NCBI GenBank assembly: GCA_031308135.1
Contig: JAHLJT010000631.1
Span: 226,320,612 to 226,384,611, forward strand
Direction of reading: 5' to 3'
Origin: Acheta domesticus
Taxonomy: Eukaryota; Arthropoda; Insecta; Orthoptera; Gryllidae
DNA length: 64,000 nucleotides
The number at the start of each line of letters is the position of its first letter. The stretch's first letter is position 1. Below, one piece after another: positions 36,546 to 48,149 of the stretch. Position numbers and translations under genes: made by a program. The notes under the pieces are model-generated. The model was not told the origin of the DNA. It made no database searches and saw only the letters and a list, made by a program, of their open reading frames with translations.

Positions 36546-37885
36546 CGAGGGCCGGCTGAAAAGTAATGCACTCTTGCTCGTAACGGGCGAACAAAATATC
36601 ATACAGATGCGCGCGCATGCTCATTTGATAGCCACAACCTTCCCCTCCGTATGTTCCAAGTTTCGTAACAATCGGTTAAACGGTTGCGCGTTCATACGTG
36701 TTAAAATGGCAAGCCAAACAGCCACTATGTGCACGCGGTTGAAACAACGCGCAGTGATTGAATTTTTGACGGCGGAAAACATTACGCCTACGGAAATTTA
36801 TCAGCGTTTACAGGCTGTTTATGGAGCTGAGACGGTTGACAGAAGCACTGTGAATAGGTGGGCCATAAAAAGCAGGAATTCCGAGCCGGGTAAGTTGAAT
36901 ATCTCTGACGAACAACACAGTGGACGACCAATTTCTGCTACCGATGATGAGCATCGTTCTCGCGTGGACAATCTCATTCAAAGTGATCGCAGAATCACTC
37001 AACAACGAATTGCGGATGCTTTAGGAATATCAAAAGAAAGAGTAGGCTTCATTATTCAAAAGTTGAGCTATCGAAAAATTTGTTCACGCTGGGTACCGCG
37101 TATGCTTACGGATGAAAACAAACGCCAACGAAAAGAAGCTTGTGAACAACTTTTGGAACGTTATCGACGCGAAGGAGACGATTTTCTTTTCAAAATTGTG
37201 ACTGGAGACGAAAGTTGGATTCATCATTACGACCCAACAGAAAAGAGACAGAGTATGGAGTATCGACATTACGATTCACCGAAGCCTAAAAAATTCAAAA
37301 CGGCGCCTTCAGCGAACAAGGTTATGCTCACTGCTTTCTGGGACGCTCGAGGAGCTGTGATGATGGAATACCTCGAAAAAGGGTGTACTGTAAATTCGGA
37401 ACGCTACATTCAGACATTACGGAAGCGTGTTCGACGAGTACGATGCACCACTGATCGAGTTTTACTGCACCATGAAAATGCAAGACCGCACACGTCACAC
37501 GCCACTCAAGAAGCGTTGGAGCGCCTGAAATTTGATGTTGTTATTCATCCTCCATACTCCCCGGATTTGGCTCCGTGTGATTTTTACTTATTTCCTCTAT
37601 TAAAAAGGGACCTTAAGGGAAACAGATATGCCAATAATGAAGAAGTGAAGGCCGCTGTAAGCAGTTGGATACGAAAACAACCGGAAGAATTCTTTAGGAA
37701 CGGATTTGAAAAATGGGTTCAGCGGTGGGAGCGCTGTGTGGAGCGAGATGGCGACTATGTGGAAAAATAAATATGTCATTTGAAAGGTAAAGAATTCTAC
37801 TTTAATGCTTTTCTTTAATTTTGTGAATATCTCATTTCATTCTCGAGTTATAAGCAAGTGTGCATTACTTTTCAGCCGACCTTCG
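36546..37885 (+). mobile_element. Nearly intact mariner transposon, 1.34 kb
   Basis: Inverted ends 'cgagggccggctgaaaagta' and the mirror of 'tacttttcagccgaccttcg' are about 25 bp long with two mismatches. They are flanked by TA on each side (36,544-36,545 and 37,886-37,887), the mariner target. The element encloses one full-length transposase frame. Low divergence between the ends suggests a fairly young insertion. Confidence 0.93.
36706..37770 (+). CDS. Mariner transposase, full-length frame with D-to-E change at second catalytic position
   Basis: The 354-residue frame from ATG 36,706 is of normal mariner length; an upstream in-frame ATG at 36,502 lies outside the element. The N-terminal third has two helix-turn-helix motifs, around 'RAVIEFLTAENITPTEIYQR' and 'ITQQRIADALGISKERV', followed by 'RWVPRML'. 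The catalytic core shows 'VTGDESWIHHY' (first Asp), 'LHHENARPHTS' where the family has HDNARPH, and 'YSPDLAPCDFYLF' (third Asp). Spacing from the second to the third position is 34, the DD34D pattern. GAA at 37,474-37,476 replaces the catalytic Asp, so the enzyme is probably inactive or impaired although the frame is open. It ends 'ERDGDYVEK'. Confidence 0.93.
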   Translation: MASQTATMCTRLKQRAVIEFLTAENITPTEIYQRLQAVYGAETVDRSTVNRWAIKSRNSEPGKLNISDEQHSGRPISATDDEHRSRVDNLIQSDRRITQQRIADALGISKERVGFIIQKLSYRKICSRWVPRMLTDENKRQRKEACEQLLERYRREGDDFLFKIVTGDESWIHHYDPTEKRQSMEYRHYDSPKPKKFKTAPSANKVMLTAFWDARGAVMMEYLEKGCTVNSERYIQTLRKRVRRVRCTTDRVLLHHENARPHTSHATQEALERLKFDVVIHPPYSPDLAPCDFYLFPLLKRDLKGNRYANNEEVKAAVSSWIRKQPEEFFRNGFEKWVQRWERCVERDGDYVEK

Positions 37886-37900
37886 TACAAAGAAGTTACA

Positions 37901-38365
37901 TACGAGGGTTTGGGGCAAAAGACATGGCAACTATTTTTTTTAAAGAAATGTTATCGGATCACACAATTTCATTTGTAACGTCAAAGAACTGCTGCAATAG
38001 GGTGTGTTCACATCAGCAGATAGCTCTGTAAGTGTCTCTATTAGCATCGAGAGCAACTTGAAATCTATTGTCCGACTACCGCCGTGCGAGATGAATGTAA
38101 CATGTTTCGAGCAGCGCTGTACTTCAAGATAGACATTCTCCATTAGAGAAATGCCCGAGAATGTTACAGGGAATTGGTGGAAGGTCATGAGATAATGCTT
38201 AGGGTGAAGGCAATGGGAATATCGGGCAGTCGCTAGATAAGCAGGGTAGATTATGCGAGGACGCACAGCAACCAGTGATCAGCAACGCACGTAACGGCCT
38301 GTGTGTGTGCGGACCGATGTGGCCCGTGCGGTATTCGAGCATCTGCCTAGTCGACTCTTTATAAC
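37901..38365 (+). pseudogene. 5' part of a second, decayed mariner
   Basis: A new mariner-type end 'tacgagggtttggggcaaaa' starts only 13 bases after the intact copy's TA. About 190 bases in, the sequence reads in broken frames as the N-terminus of a different mariner transposase family. First comes 'MNVTCFEQRCT', then 'PENVTGNWWKVM', and finally 'VRTDVARAVFEHLPSR' near 38,310-38,345. Stops interrupt it, and the catalytic domain is missing. Confidence 0.65.
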
Positions 38366-39069
38366 GGGTACGCAATGGTTTTGTAATGTTGTCATCTCGT
38401 ATGTGTTCAAATGCTTTGGAACCTGAAAACTACTATAATTTCAAATATCTTAATAAATATGAGAAACACAATTTTGGCGTGTCGTTAAACTTCCATGCAC
38501 TTAGTTTATTCCTTGTCCTTTCATGTGCATACTTTACATTTTCCCTCCGTGCTCGTCTTGTCCCAAAAATAATAGTTGCCATGATGTATGCCTCAACCCT
38601 TGTAGATGAATATTTTGTCGGAGATGTAGTAAATGAAGAAAGTAAACAACGAAGGTACGAATAAATTGAGGAAGATTTGATTTTTTCTGAATCGAAATGA
38701 TAATGATAATATGATAAGGTGTTAAACATGAATTGTGGAAAAATAATTAATGCTCAAGACTGGATTATCGAGATATTAAGATTTGTATTATAGGCATTTG
38801 AAGTTGTAGATATGACATTTATGTTTAAATTAAGTAAATATTACTAAATTATTGAACATTTCTGATAACATGAATAGTCTTTGCCAAAATTGAACAAGAA
38901 GTGAGACGATTTCATATGGTAGAAAATTGTTTTCGTAATAACAAATTAATAGAAAACGAAGGGAAAAATTGTTTCAAGGCAATTTTTTATTTCAAACGGG
39001 CAATTGCATGCGCTATTAAAAATGAATGATGTGTAATTGGCTGGTATTAAGGTAACAAACTTTCCAGGT
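38366..39069. other. Intergenic, nothing recognised
   Basis: AT-rich sequence without a supported gene or repeat. Confidence 0.4.
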
Positions 39070-39560
39070 CTCTCAAGACAGTCTAATCTTTAATGGAATG
39101 GCCATACAAATGAACTGGATTCTAAAAGTTTATTATTTAGAATTCCTTAACATTCAGCGAGCCTTCGAAAAATTGACACAACGAAATGTATGAACATATT
39201 CTTGCCTAAGATACGGTATAATATTTTGGGGAAGCCGAGTTATGGTACCCAGATTTTTAAATGTCATAAAATGTACGAATAATCAACAAATGCCATCCAC
39301 GTGATTCCTACAAGCCTCTCTTCATTCAAATTGGAATCTTTCCATTGCCTTGCCTACTTATTTATGAATATTGCTCAAAACTCATTTACTTAAAGATGGG
39401 AACATATTTTCATTCAAGATTGATATTTATAATTATAACACAAGTCAAAGGAATCACATTCATCAGTTGTTAATATCAACAGTCCACTACAAGAAATCCA
39501 CGTATAATTCATTTACGTTACGTAGTCAGAAGACAATTCAGAGATGGAGGATGACGTTCA
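39070..39560 (+). pseudogene. 3' remnant of a jockey/RTE/CR1-type reverse transcriptase
   Basis: Broken frames resemble the C-terminal region of non-LTR reverse transcriptases: 'WNGHTNELDSK' near 39,095, then 'IRYNIFWG' near 39,210. These are followed by 'DIYNYNTSQRNHIHQ' and 'VHYKKSTYNSFTL' near 39,420-39,510. The last match the family's 'HNYNTR ... YxKSxYYxGxxLYN' tail. There are numerous stops and indels. No other part of the element is adjacent. Confidence 0.55.
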
Positions 39561-41466
39561 AAATAATGACAGCGTACAGTTGGCCTTCAGTCTCCTGAAT
39601 CTTCAGTGTCTCCAGAACTGTTCATAAGAGAAATATTCTGAGCCAATTGGGAATGAGGTGTAGTCGGTATAACTGGCCATTTGAGTGTAATGGGTTAAAG
39701 ATATGGTTGTGGAGTCGGTGCGGTCAACGTAATGGAGTTAACAAATAAACATTGGTTGCTATAAAATAACTTCACTTTTAGAACGTTAATAGTTCTGGCA
39801 AGTATTAGTAACCGACTTGTCAATGCATATCGCTAATGGTTTATGGTAATGACACGCTATGAACCGAAGATATTTTCAAATAGTTAATGATCCTCTTCAT
39901 CGCGTATTCTCCGGCCGAAATTTGAAAGTATACGTCTTTGTAATTTACTCATTAGTATAATGTACTAGTACTTCACAGAGAGCTGCGTAATAACAGAAAT
40001 GCTTCGCAAATACTACTAATGTGTCATAAATATTTCCTATGTTGTGTTTCGGTTCCCCAATCTGCTGTCCTTCGGTATTTATGTGCTTTTCTCCTGTTTC
40101 CGTGAAGGAGTGAGCATGTTCATTAAAATGTTAGTTTTAAAGGTATTGTAGTTTCTTCCTATGAGTACTTGGAACCATCTGCTTACACGCATGACTTTTT
40201 ATTCAGTAATATAATTTATCATCAAATGTATTTATTTGCGAAAAATATTCACATGAGAATGTTGACAACCAAAATCGAAAAGTGACTAAAAGAGTAGGTA
40301 CAAGTTTCTTTCCAGTGATTGCTAAAAAGTTGTCTGCAGATTATGGAAAATATTTGCATATTTTGATTAATTATCAAGAGTAAATGTAATTGCTTTTGTC
40401 CCTTATTCTAAGATTGAAAAGAAAAGAAAACTGAAACCAATTTCCAACCATTTAAACAGCAGTTGCAATTATGAAGCTAATAGTACTTCCAAAGACTGAT
40501 TAATACATCTTAAGGAACCCTCAATGTACCCCTACTTCCAAAAAATCTGTGCCGACCTATTAAGTCCGATGCCATTAGTAATATTATGACAAATATTTTA
40601 AATGTAATGAATATACTAATGAATCAAAACGCATTAGCAGAAAAGTTTGTAGAATTTCAGGAACATTTAATTCAATTTAGTCGATTCATTCGTTATTTTC
40701 GAGATATTCACGAAACACTGGAGTGCGCGCTTAAAGTTTAAGGGATACAGAAGGGAAGTCGGAGCATTTTGACAAATTTTCATGTAGACAGTAATTTTTC
40801 TCATGTTCTGAAGGTTACGTATAAAAAAATTCATTACGATGGTGTAAAAGTGTAGATTTGTATAAAAGAACCATTAAAACTTCCTTTTTATTTATCAGAA
40901 ACTAATACATTTCAAAAGAGTAGCCTAAGATAAAATATTCTCCCTTTCCGTGAAAACCCCATTGAAATCCGTTTAGGCGTTCCACAGATTAGCCTGGACG
41001 GACTCACAGGCATTCAGGCAAAAATAACAAAAACAATAAGTGTTTTTATTTTTTACTGGTACGTTATTGCTTGTTCATTGCTTTTAATACGGAGCTCCAT
41101 ATACACTGAATAACTTACCTGGATAGAGAGTTTCGTGGTTACGAGGAGATATTTAAAAAGTTGAATGATGCTACATGTTTTCTTATGGAGGGAATTATGG
41201 GAGAGAAATATGAGAAGACAAAACGAGTCAAGTTAACATCTAGTTAGTTAATAAATAAGTAAAACTGAATCAATAAAATTAGATAAATAATAAAATTATT
41301 TATGTATCACGGACGTTAACTGGTTCTTATGACCTCGGGCGGACAAAAATGGCCAAAGGGTGTTGGCCCAAAGACCCTCGGGCATTTTGTCGCCGCTCGA
41401 ACATAGAAGCATTATAATGCCCTGAGTGCAAAAATATTAGAAACTGGCTGGTACCCGGCGCGTTGT
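39561..41466. other. Intergenic, 1.9 kb, nothing recognised
   Basis: No coding sequence, RNA gene or repeat family could be supported. It becomes GC-richer just before the polypyrimidine tract. Confidence 0.45.
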
Positions 41467-42160
41467 CATCTGTCTCTCTTTGTTCCCCCTATTCTTTGTC
41501 TCTCTTTTTTCCCCTCTTGTCTCTCTTTTCCCCCTCTGTGTCTTTTTCCGTCTGTCTCTCTTTCCTCTGCCTCTCTTTTTCCTCCTCTCTATCTCTCTTT
41601 CCCTCCAGTCTTTGGCTCTCTTTTTCCCTTTCTCTCGTTCCCTCTGTCTCTTCTTTTCCCTCTGTGCCTCTTTTCCCTCCGTCACTTTGTTCTCTCTTTT
41701 TCCCTCTCTCTTTTTCCGTCTCTCTTTCTTCGTCACTCTCTGTCTCTCTTTTCCCTCTCTCTTTTTTACTCCAATCTCATTTTCTCTTTTCTCCACTCTA
41801 TTTTCCTCTCACTCTGTCTCTCTTTTCCCTCCAACTCCTGTCTCTCTTTTTCCCTCTGTCTCTCTTATTTCCTTTGTCTCTCTTTTTCCCTCCGTCTCTC
41901 TCTTTCCCCCACTCTCTATCTCTCTTTTTCCCTCTGACTCCCTTTTCCGTCTGTCTCTTTCCCTCTCTCTTTTTCCATCTCTCCTTTCCCTCTCTCTTTT
42001 CCTCTCTCTGTTTCCATCTCTCCCCTTCCCTTTTGTCCCATCTCCCTTGTTTCCTGCCTCTTTTCCCTCTATTTCTTGTCCCCTCTCTCTTTTTCCCGCT
42101 CACTCTTTTTCCCTCTCTCTCTGCTTTTCCCTCTCCTTTACCCTCTCTCTTTTTCCCTCT
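41467..42160 (+). repeat. Polypyrimidine (CT-rich) low-complexity tract, about 0.7 kb
   Basis: The + strand is almost pure C/T, built from variants of 'tctctctttttccctc' with scattered G and rare A. Both strands therefore contain long artefactual ORFs: Ser/Leu/Phe/Pro-rich on +, and Arg/Glu/Lys/Gly-rich on -. Neither has the features of a protein gene. The tract could adopt H-DNA-like structures. Confidence 0.9.
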
Positions 42161-43089
42161 CATCAACTTGCACCACCAGCTCCTCCTGTGCTCCTCGACC
42201 TCGCCTCACGTCACACGGCAATGCCCAGCAACAATGAAGCTCAGGTGGATTGGGAAATGCATTTAACTTTGCATTTAAATGAAGCGCCATATTATGCTGC
42301 AATACCAGCTAGTGGAGCTACAATAATTAAATTAAGCCTATATTCTTCCTGCAAATGCAAGCAATATATTGACAAACTTTTATCGCAATCGGATGAACGG
42401 TAGGCAGCGTTAAGCACGAAACAACAAACATTTATTTTATATATTATATCACGAAGTACGAGTATAAGCCATATTTCTTCTAAATCAGGTTTTGCAATGA
42501 AGAGAAATGTTAAGGATATTGTTTAAATAAGTTTAAAGTCAGTTAGTATATCATAGTGCAAGAAAGTCTTTCTTGTAGCATTACAAGTTTTTTTTAAATT
42601 TCGTGTTGAGAATCTCGGCTTTATTTTTTATTTCAATTACCGTAATTTCTAAGCGCTGGCAATTTGAATTCATCAGATACGCCATCCGAATGCGAGCGTT
42701 CAAATTATCGACAAGACGAGGTGTTCCCGCAGATGAAAACACTTGACACGTGAGGATGCACAAAATGGTCTATCTTCTGGGCTATCTGTTGTCGATTATA
42801 TCTCGAAAACGAACATCAGAAATAACCTTTGATTCTGGATCCTATTATAAGTCCCTAAACACGATATCTTTCGAATATAATTTACATTCTAAAATTTCTC
42901 AGAAAAATATTCGACACACTCAAAAAAATATTTTCACGCAAAACTGAATCTATATAAAAACATTGATTTAGCCTACATTTGCTTCATCACCAATTCCAAT
43001 TACATATATTCACTTCTTTATTGACACATTTACATGTTATCAATGTTTCTTGGGCCGTAAAAATAAATGAAAATGCTTAGAGAAATTTC
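42161..43089. other. Intergenic, 0.9 kb
   Basis: Nothing recognised beyond ordinary AT-rich sequence. Confidence 0.4.
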
Positions 43090-44050
43090 TTATTAGAGGA
43101 AAAGACAGAAAAAAAATTATTTCCGATTTTTTCTAGTGAAATTATCAGTAAACTACAAAAACAATATTCTGCAGGTTTAGATGAATTTCAAAATTCTTTA
43201 TTAAAATCTCGTGCACCTGCTTTTGTACGCCCGTAAACTCATATATATTTCCAGATATTTTGAAAACAGCAAAACTTAAGAAACTTTTTTAAAAAAGGCA
43301 AAAAATGAAATTCAAAATTAGCAGCCAATTTCTGTTTTGTCAGTTTTCTCAAAAATATTAGAGAGGCTTTTCTACATGCTGAAGGAAACCTTTCTCAGGA
43401 AAATGAAGAGTTTTCAGATTCTCAACATGGATGTATCGTGCGATTTTTGTAACTCTGCCCCTCAAGGCCCGTCTTCACGATGGAATATGTCACTGTATTT
43501 CGAGTCTTCTCACTTTTGCCGCTAGAAATCGCATGATCGCGACCGTATCAAGCAGTGTTTTGCGATCATGCGACATCTACCTGCACGAGCGAGAAAGACA
43601 CGAAACGCCGTGTGATATTCCATTGTAGCCATAGGGGTTGAGGGGCAAAATTATAAAAATCTCACTATTGATCATGAAAATCTACGAAAATTGCCATTTT
43701 TTTCTTTTCTTAAAGATGCTTCGTCAATGAATCAAAATGAAGCACGTATTGGAATATTTTTAGAACTTCCGATAGCTTTTGACGTCACTGACCATAACGT
43801 TTTGCTCTAGAAATTACCTTCATATGGATTTTGTGATATTGCCTGAGATTGGATATCTCGTGCCATAAACATGGAAGCAAAGAGTAGAAATACCATAGTG
43901 GCAAGAAAAAAAAACTTATTTACTCGTTTTTCCAGTTCTTTGCCAATTGAGCATTACCGAATCGTCTTTGATACGTAAATGATATGCCCTCATTCATTGG
44001 AAACGGAAAAAACTCTTTGCTGATGAGACGAATGTTCTTTGCGAAAAAAA
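43090..44050 (+). pseudogene. Decayed non-LTR retrotransposon reverse transcriptase
   Basis: Across broken frames the order of RT motifs is preserved. 'ILKTAKLKKLFKKGKK' (family 'AxVxPLFKKGDK') lies near 43,255 and 'SVFSKILERLF' near 43,340, with 'DSQHG' following near 43,420. After an insertion come 'ARIGIFLELPIAFDVTDHNVL' near 43,745 and 'YVNDMPSFIGNG' near 43,975. An 'FADET'-like copy of the FADDT active-site box lies near 44,020. It is interrupted by a MITE at 43,446-43,660 and stops at the boundary of the fold-back element at 44,057. Confidence 0.7.
43446..43660. mobile_element. MITE, about 215 bp, inserted in the RT remnant
   Basis: Its ends are inverted: 'tttttgtaactctgcccctc' mirrors 'gaggggcaaaattataaaaa', and 'atggaatat' mirrors 'atattccat' further in. 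An internal palindromic pair is built on 'gcatgatcgc' and 'gcgatcatgc'. The block 'gagaaagacacgaaac' to 'tattccattgt' is shared with the intronic element at 16,488-16,813. Confidence 0.7.
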
Positions 44051-44056
44051 GAAAAT

Positions 44057-45871
44057 TGTGGTATTACAGAATGGGACAGACTTTCACGTATTAGTTTTTA
44101 TTTATTTTCTTTGGTCTGGCTAACTTTTCAGACTTGATACATACTCTTGCCAGTTACAATCTATCGCCGCCCAAAGTACATTTTTTTGAAATGTCAATTT
44201 TTCGGTTTCCTAATGGTTGAACCAAAGTATTACTTAAATAATATAATAGATGATCGTCCTATATGGAAATTTTAGTTGAAAAATTTGAAGTTGTTTTTAA
44301 GAAAATGGCGTTTAAGCATCAATGTGAATGTGAAATTTCAGGCTCTTTTTTACAGAAAACTTTTTTGTTTTCGAAAAGCTTCTGAAGTCACTTGAAGCAC
44401 TTCAACTTACAAATGCAAAATTTTTACAAATCGCTGGAAATATGCATATTAATGGAGTGAGAGGTTTTTAAAAAATATTGCATTTGTCTAGTTTTTGAAA
44501 AAACAAAAGGATACAGCAAAATTAATTTTATATCTTCTTGAACAGTGTAATTAGCACTTTTCATTCGAACTTTACTAGTGATATAAATTATGAAATATAT
44601 CAAAAGACTGCTAGGAAAAATGCTAAAAGCAGCGAGGTCCACCTCAAAATACAGCTTATCTTTATATTTTGCTCTGGAATCTACATGGGCTTTTGGACAA
44701 ATGAGCTACAATGACTTTTTCTGGTTCATAAACTTCAGTTGTACTCATGTTTTTTTCACTTTCTTTATAACAGAGACATAATTTTGAGCTGCATAATTTT
44801 TTTACGATGTACTTTTACCACTACATGTAGTAATGCACTCTCCCGTCAATTTTAGCTCAATGAGTCATGGACCAATTGCAACCCACTGCTGAGTGTAAGA
44901 TATAAACCCTCTTGTTCTATAAATTACTAAACATGTAGCTTGGGAATAGGCAAGGTTCAACATCTACCTCAAGCTTTAAATGTCGCAAGCCGGCAGCATC
45001 TAAGTTATCAAGAAAATATTATCACTATTTCACGTTTTCCTTCAATATATTGGAGTTGTAAACTGGCTTATCAACGAATTACGACAGTTTGAGATCTTAT
45101 TAAGGAAGAACGAAAACAATAAATTTGTCTACATAAACAGATAACATGCATACAATAATAAATCAATCTATGATGCAGTTTTTTGGTAATTTTATCTCGT
45201 TGGTTATGGTTTTCTCTAAATTTCCTTTCTACAAAGCATACAAAAGTTTCTTAAAAACTCAAGTTTTCTGTGAAAATAGCTTAAAATTGTGCATTTCCAG
45301 AAACGCTCAAGCAACATTTTTTTTAAAACACTGGCTCCCAATTTTTCTTTTAACTTTTTGTTCGGATAGTGCTAAATCCAATGAAAAACAAGCCATCAAC
45401 ACCTTTAAGTTGCATTCTTTTTGATTATTTGATTTGATTCTTACGCCAATGTATTTTTTTTGAAATATCTCATACGTCTTTAATATTTACATTAAGACCG
45501 TTTTACACACGTTTGCATGTGAGTACAAATGTAACGAATGTTTTTCTTTAGTGTTTTGAAAACTCAAAAAGTTTCTATGAAAATGAGTTTTAAATTGTTC
45601 ACTGTTATAACCGCTCAAACGATATTATCTCAAAAACTGCTTCACATTTTTCAATGAAAATTTATATGTAAGTTTAGGTTTATTTCTTCATTAATTTTTG
45701 TAAAGACACATATCAATTCTACTATTAGGGAACCAAAAATTGAGAAAATGTAAAAATTGACGCTGCTAGCAGCTGGGAAGAGGGTGGGGCAATTCCGAAA
45801 AGCTAGACCATACTAAAGTGATACGGAAACTAACATGTACGAGAAACATTGTGCCATTCTACAGTACCACA
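44057..45871. mobile_element. Fold-back element E1, 1.8 kb
   Basis: The left end 'tgtggtattacagaatggga' and the mirror of the right end ('ccattctacagtaccaca') match. Inward, both arms carry the same order of blocks. These are 'cgtattag' or 'gttagtttcc', a region around 'gccagttacaatctatcgcc', then 'tttttcggtttcctaat', and finally A/T-rich modules with 'aaaatggcg', 'acagaaaa' and 'gtgagag'. The arms are diverged. No transposase is visible. It belongs to the same family as E2. Confidence 0.65.
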
Positions 45872-45937
45872 TTATTTTTCTGCTACTACCATTATACATA
45901 GTTATCTCTTTATAGTAGTTAACGAAATGAATGTATA

Positions 45938-46034
45938 AATAGGCATATAATTGCACGATGTACAATCAAAGAAACGAGCGACGATAGGAGCGAGTTTCTT
46001 TATTTACCACGAGTGCAATTATACGCCATTGTAC
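45938..46034. repeat. Short palindromic element, about 97 bp
   Basis: The arms 'tataattgcac' and 'gtgcaattata' enclose a second inverted pair, 'aaagaaac' and 'gtttcttt', giving a hairpin-like structure between the two large fold-back elements. It could be a small MITE. Confidence 0.6.
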
Positions 46035-46295
46035 ACATCTTACGTTCAATATTTTTTTTCATTTTCCATTCGAAATTATTTTTATTTTTGAATAATAGAA
46101 ATATATCTATAGCATTCCATATTTACATTCGATGACGTCATTTTCATTCTGAACGAGATCAATTTTAATACACCTTGCATTGTGTATTTACGATCTCCAG
46201 ATGTGAATCGTTAATTTAGAAAGTTAATTTAGACATTTAATTGGATTATTTAGAAATTTAATTAGAAAATTATATTAAGTAGTTAATTTAGAAGC

Positions 46296-46547
46296 AATGG
46301 AGATTTTAATAATATTCCGGATGAAATATTACAAGAAGCGGAAAAGGCAATGAATGCATTGCTCCCTTCAAAAAGTAAAGATTTGTATGAAAAAGAATAC
46401 AATTTATACAAATCGTGGAAAATCCCTAAGCGAATCACATGTAATACTGAATACGTTTTATTAGCTTACTTTTCAGAATGTGTAAATAAAATTGACGTTT
46501 ATATTTTCCACATCTGTATTATTCTTACAACCAGTGTGTTATATTAA
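46296..46547 (+). pseudogene. N-terminal fragment of a Crypton-like tyrosine recombinase
   Basis: The frame reads 'NGDFNNIPDEILQEAEKAMN', then 'LLPSKSKDLYEKEYNLYKSW' and 'EYVLLAYFSECVNK'. This is the N-terminal SAM-like/core-binding region of the insect tyrosine recombinases of the Crypton/ZMYM-QRICH-like group ('IPxEI...LLPxKSxxxYExxYxxFxxW...ENVxLAYF'). Similarity fades after about residue 75, and a stop follows at 46,545. The C-terminal half of what looks like the same gene resumes 4.1 kb away at 50,690. Confidence 0.7.
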
Positions 46548-48149
46548 TTCATTTAAGTTACTAATGTTAACTACTAAGTTACTAATGTTAACTAAATTCA
46601 ACTAGTGTAAAACCAAGCTGCGTAAGGCCGTATTTGTCTATGCTAAAAACGACGTTTTGTGCAAAAAAGAATATTGATATCGAATTACTCAATTTAATCG
46701 ACTGTGAAAACACGATGTTTAAACGACTATGAAAACAAAAACACTAGTGGTGCTACAAATGTACAGACATTCCCGTATTAGTTTTTGTTTCGTTTGGTGT
46801 CGTCTAGCTATTCGAACTTGCCAATACTCTTGACAGTTGCCATCTATCGCCGCCCAAACGACATTTTTTTTGACATTTTATTAATTTTTCGGTATCCTAA
46901 TAGTAGAACAAAAATAATATTTAAGTATATGAAAAAAACAGTTAAACCTTGTCCTAAATGGCTATTTTCGTTGAAAAATTTGGAACCGTTTTCAAGAAAA
47001 TGGCGATTAAACGCTACTGTAAATGCAAAATTTGAAGCTCCTTTTCACAGAAAAATTTGGAGTTTTCGAAAAACTTCAATTGAAGCATTTACATTCACAA
47101 ATTAAATAGTGTTTACAAATTGCTGGAAATGTGCATTTTAACGGTATGAGAGAACTTTCAAAAAAATTACATTTGTGTAATTTTTGAAAAAAACAAAAAA
47201 TACCCCAAATTAAAATTAACGCCAGATTAAAGAGCACAATTAGCACTATCCATTCGAAAAGTTTTAACAAAAAATTTGAAGCCATTTTTGAGAAAATGGC
47301 GTTTGAGCGTTTCAGAAAATACGGAATTTTGAACTAGTTTTCACAGAAAACTATTCAATTTTCGAGAAACTTTATTTGAAGCACATGTACTCATTAATAT
47401 AATAATGTGAACAAATCGCCGCTGATGTAAATATTAACGACGTGAGAGACAAGTAAAAAAATACATTTTTGCAATTTTTGAAAAAACAAAAGAATAGAGC
47501 AATATGGCGTTTATGCCATCTCATAGAGTACATTAGGCAATATACCTACCAAACGTTTAAAGAAAAAATTCTGGAGCCGTTTTTGAGAAAATCTGTTTTT
47601 TGTAATTCTTTAAAATTTCAAATATTGCGTACAATATTGCGCAAAAACTAGTAACATTTTAAAAAAATGTACATGATCTTAATGAAAGAACTCACTTTGG
47701 AAAATAAATTTTATTTGTAGGAAAAATCTCTATCTTCAATTTTGTACTTGTAGGAAGATGCTGAAAAAACCCAAACTTTTGAAATTTTCGAAAATTCAGA
47801 GTTAACCGTGAAATGGGACCTATGCCACTTTAGGTGTATTTTACTCTATTCTTACAAGAAATTTAAAGAAAAAATTTGGAGCAGTTTTGGAGGAAATTTT
47901 GAAAATGTCCGGGGGCTTAATGTAAAGTACCCTCAAATTTTGAATAACGTTATTCAAAATCCAGGCGCCTCGAGTGGACGCAGATCGACCGGGGAATAAC
48001 CATTTTATAAGAAATTGCACGGGTGGTTTACGCGCTAGTGTTGTTCACAGACGGACGGACGGACGTTTTGAAAAAACCCACTTTTTCGGTATCAGGGAAC
48101 CCCAAAATGTGTACTTCCGTTGAAATCTCGAAATCAATTTTTCACAGCA

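Noticed and set aside
41463..42403. Long ORFs on both strands (Ser/Phe/Leu-rich on +, Arg/Glu/Lys/Gly-rich on -)
   Set aside because: They are frame-independent translations of a polypyrimidine tract; several frames are open at once, as expected without stop codons in C/T runs.
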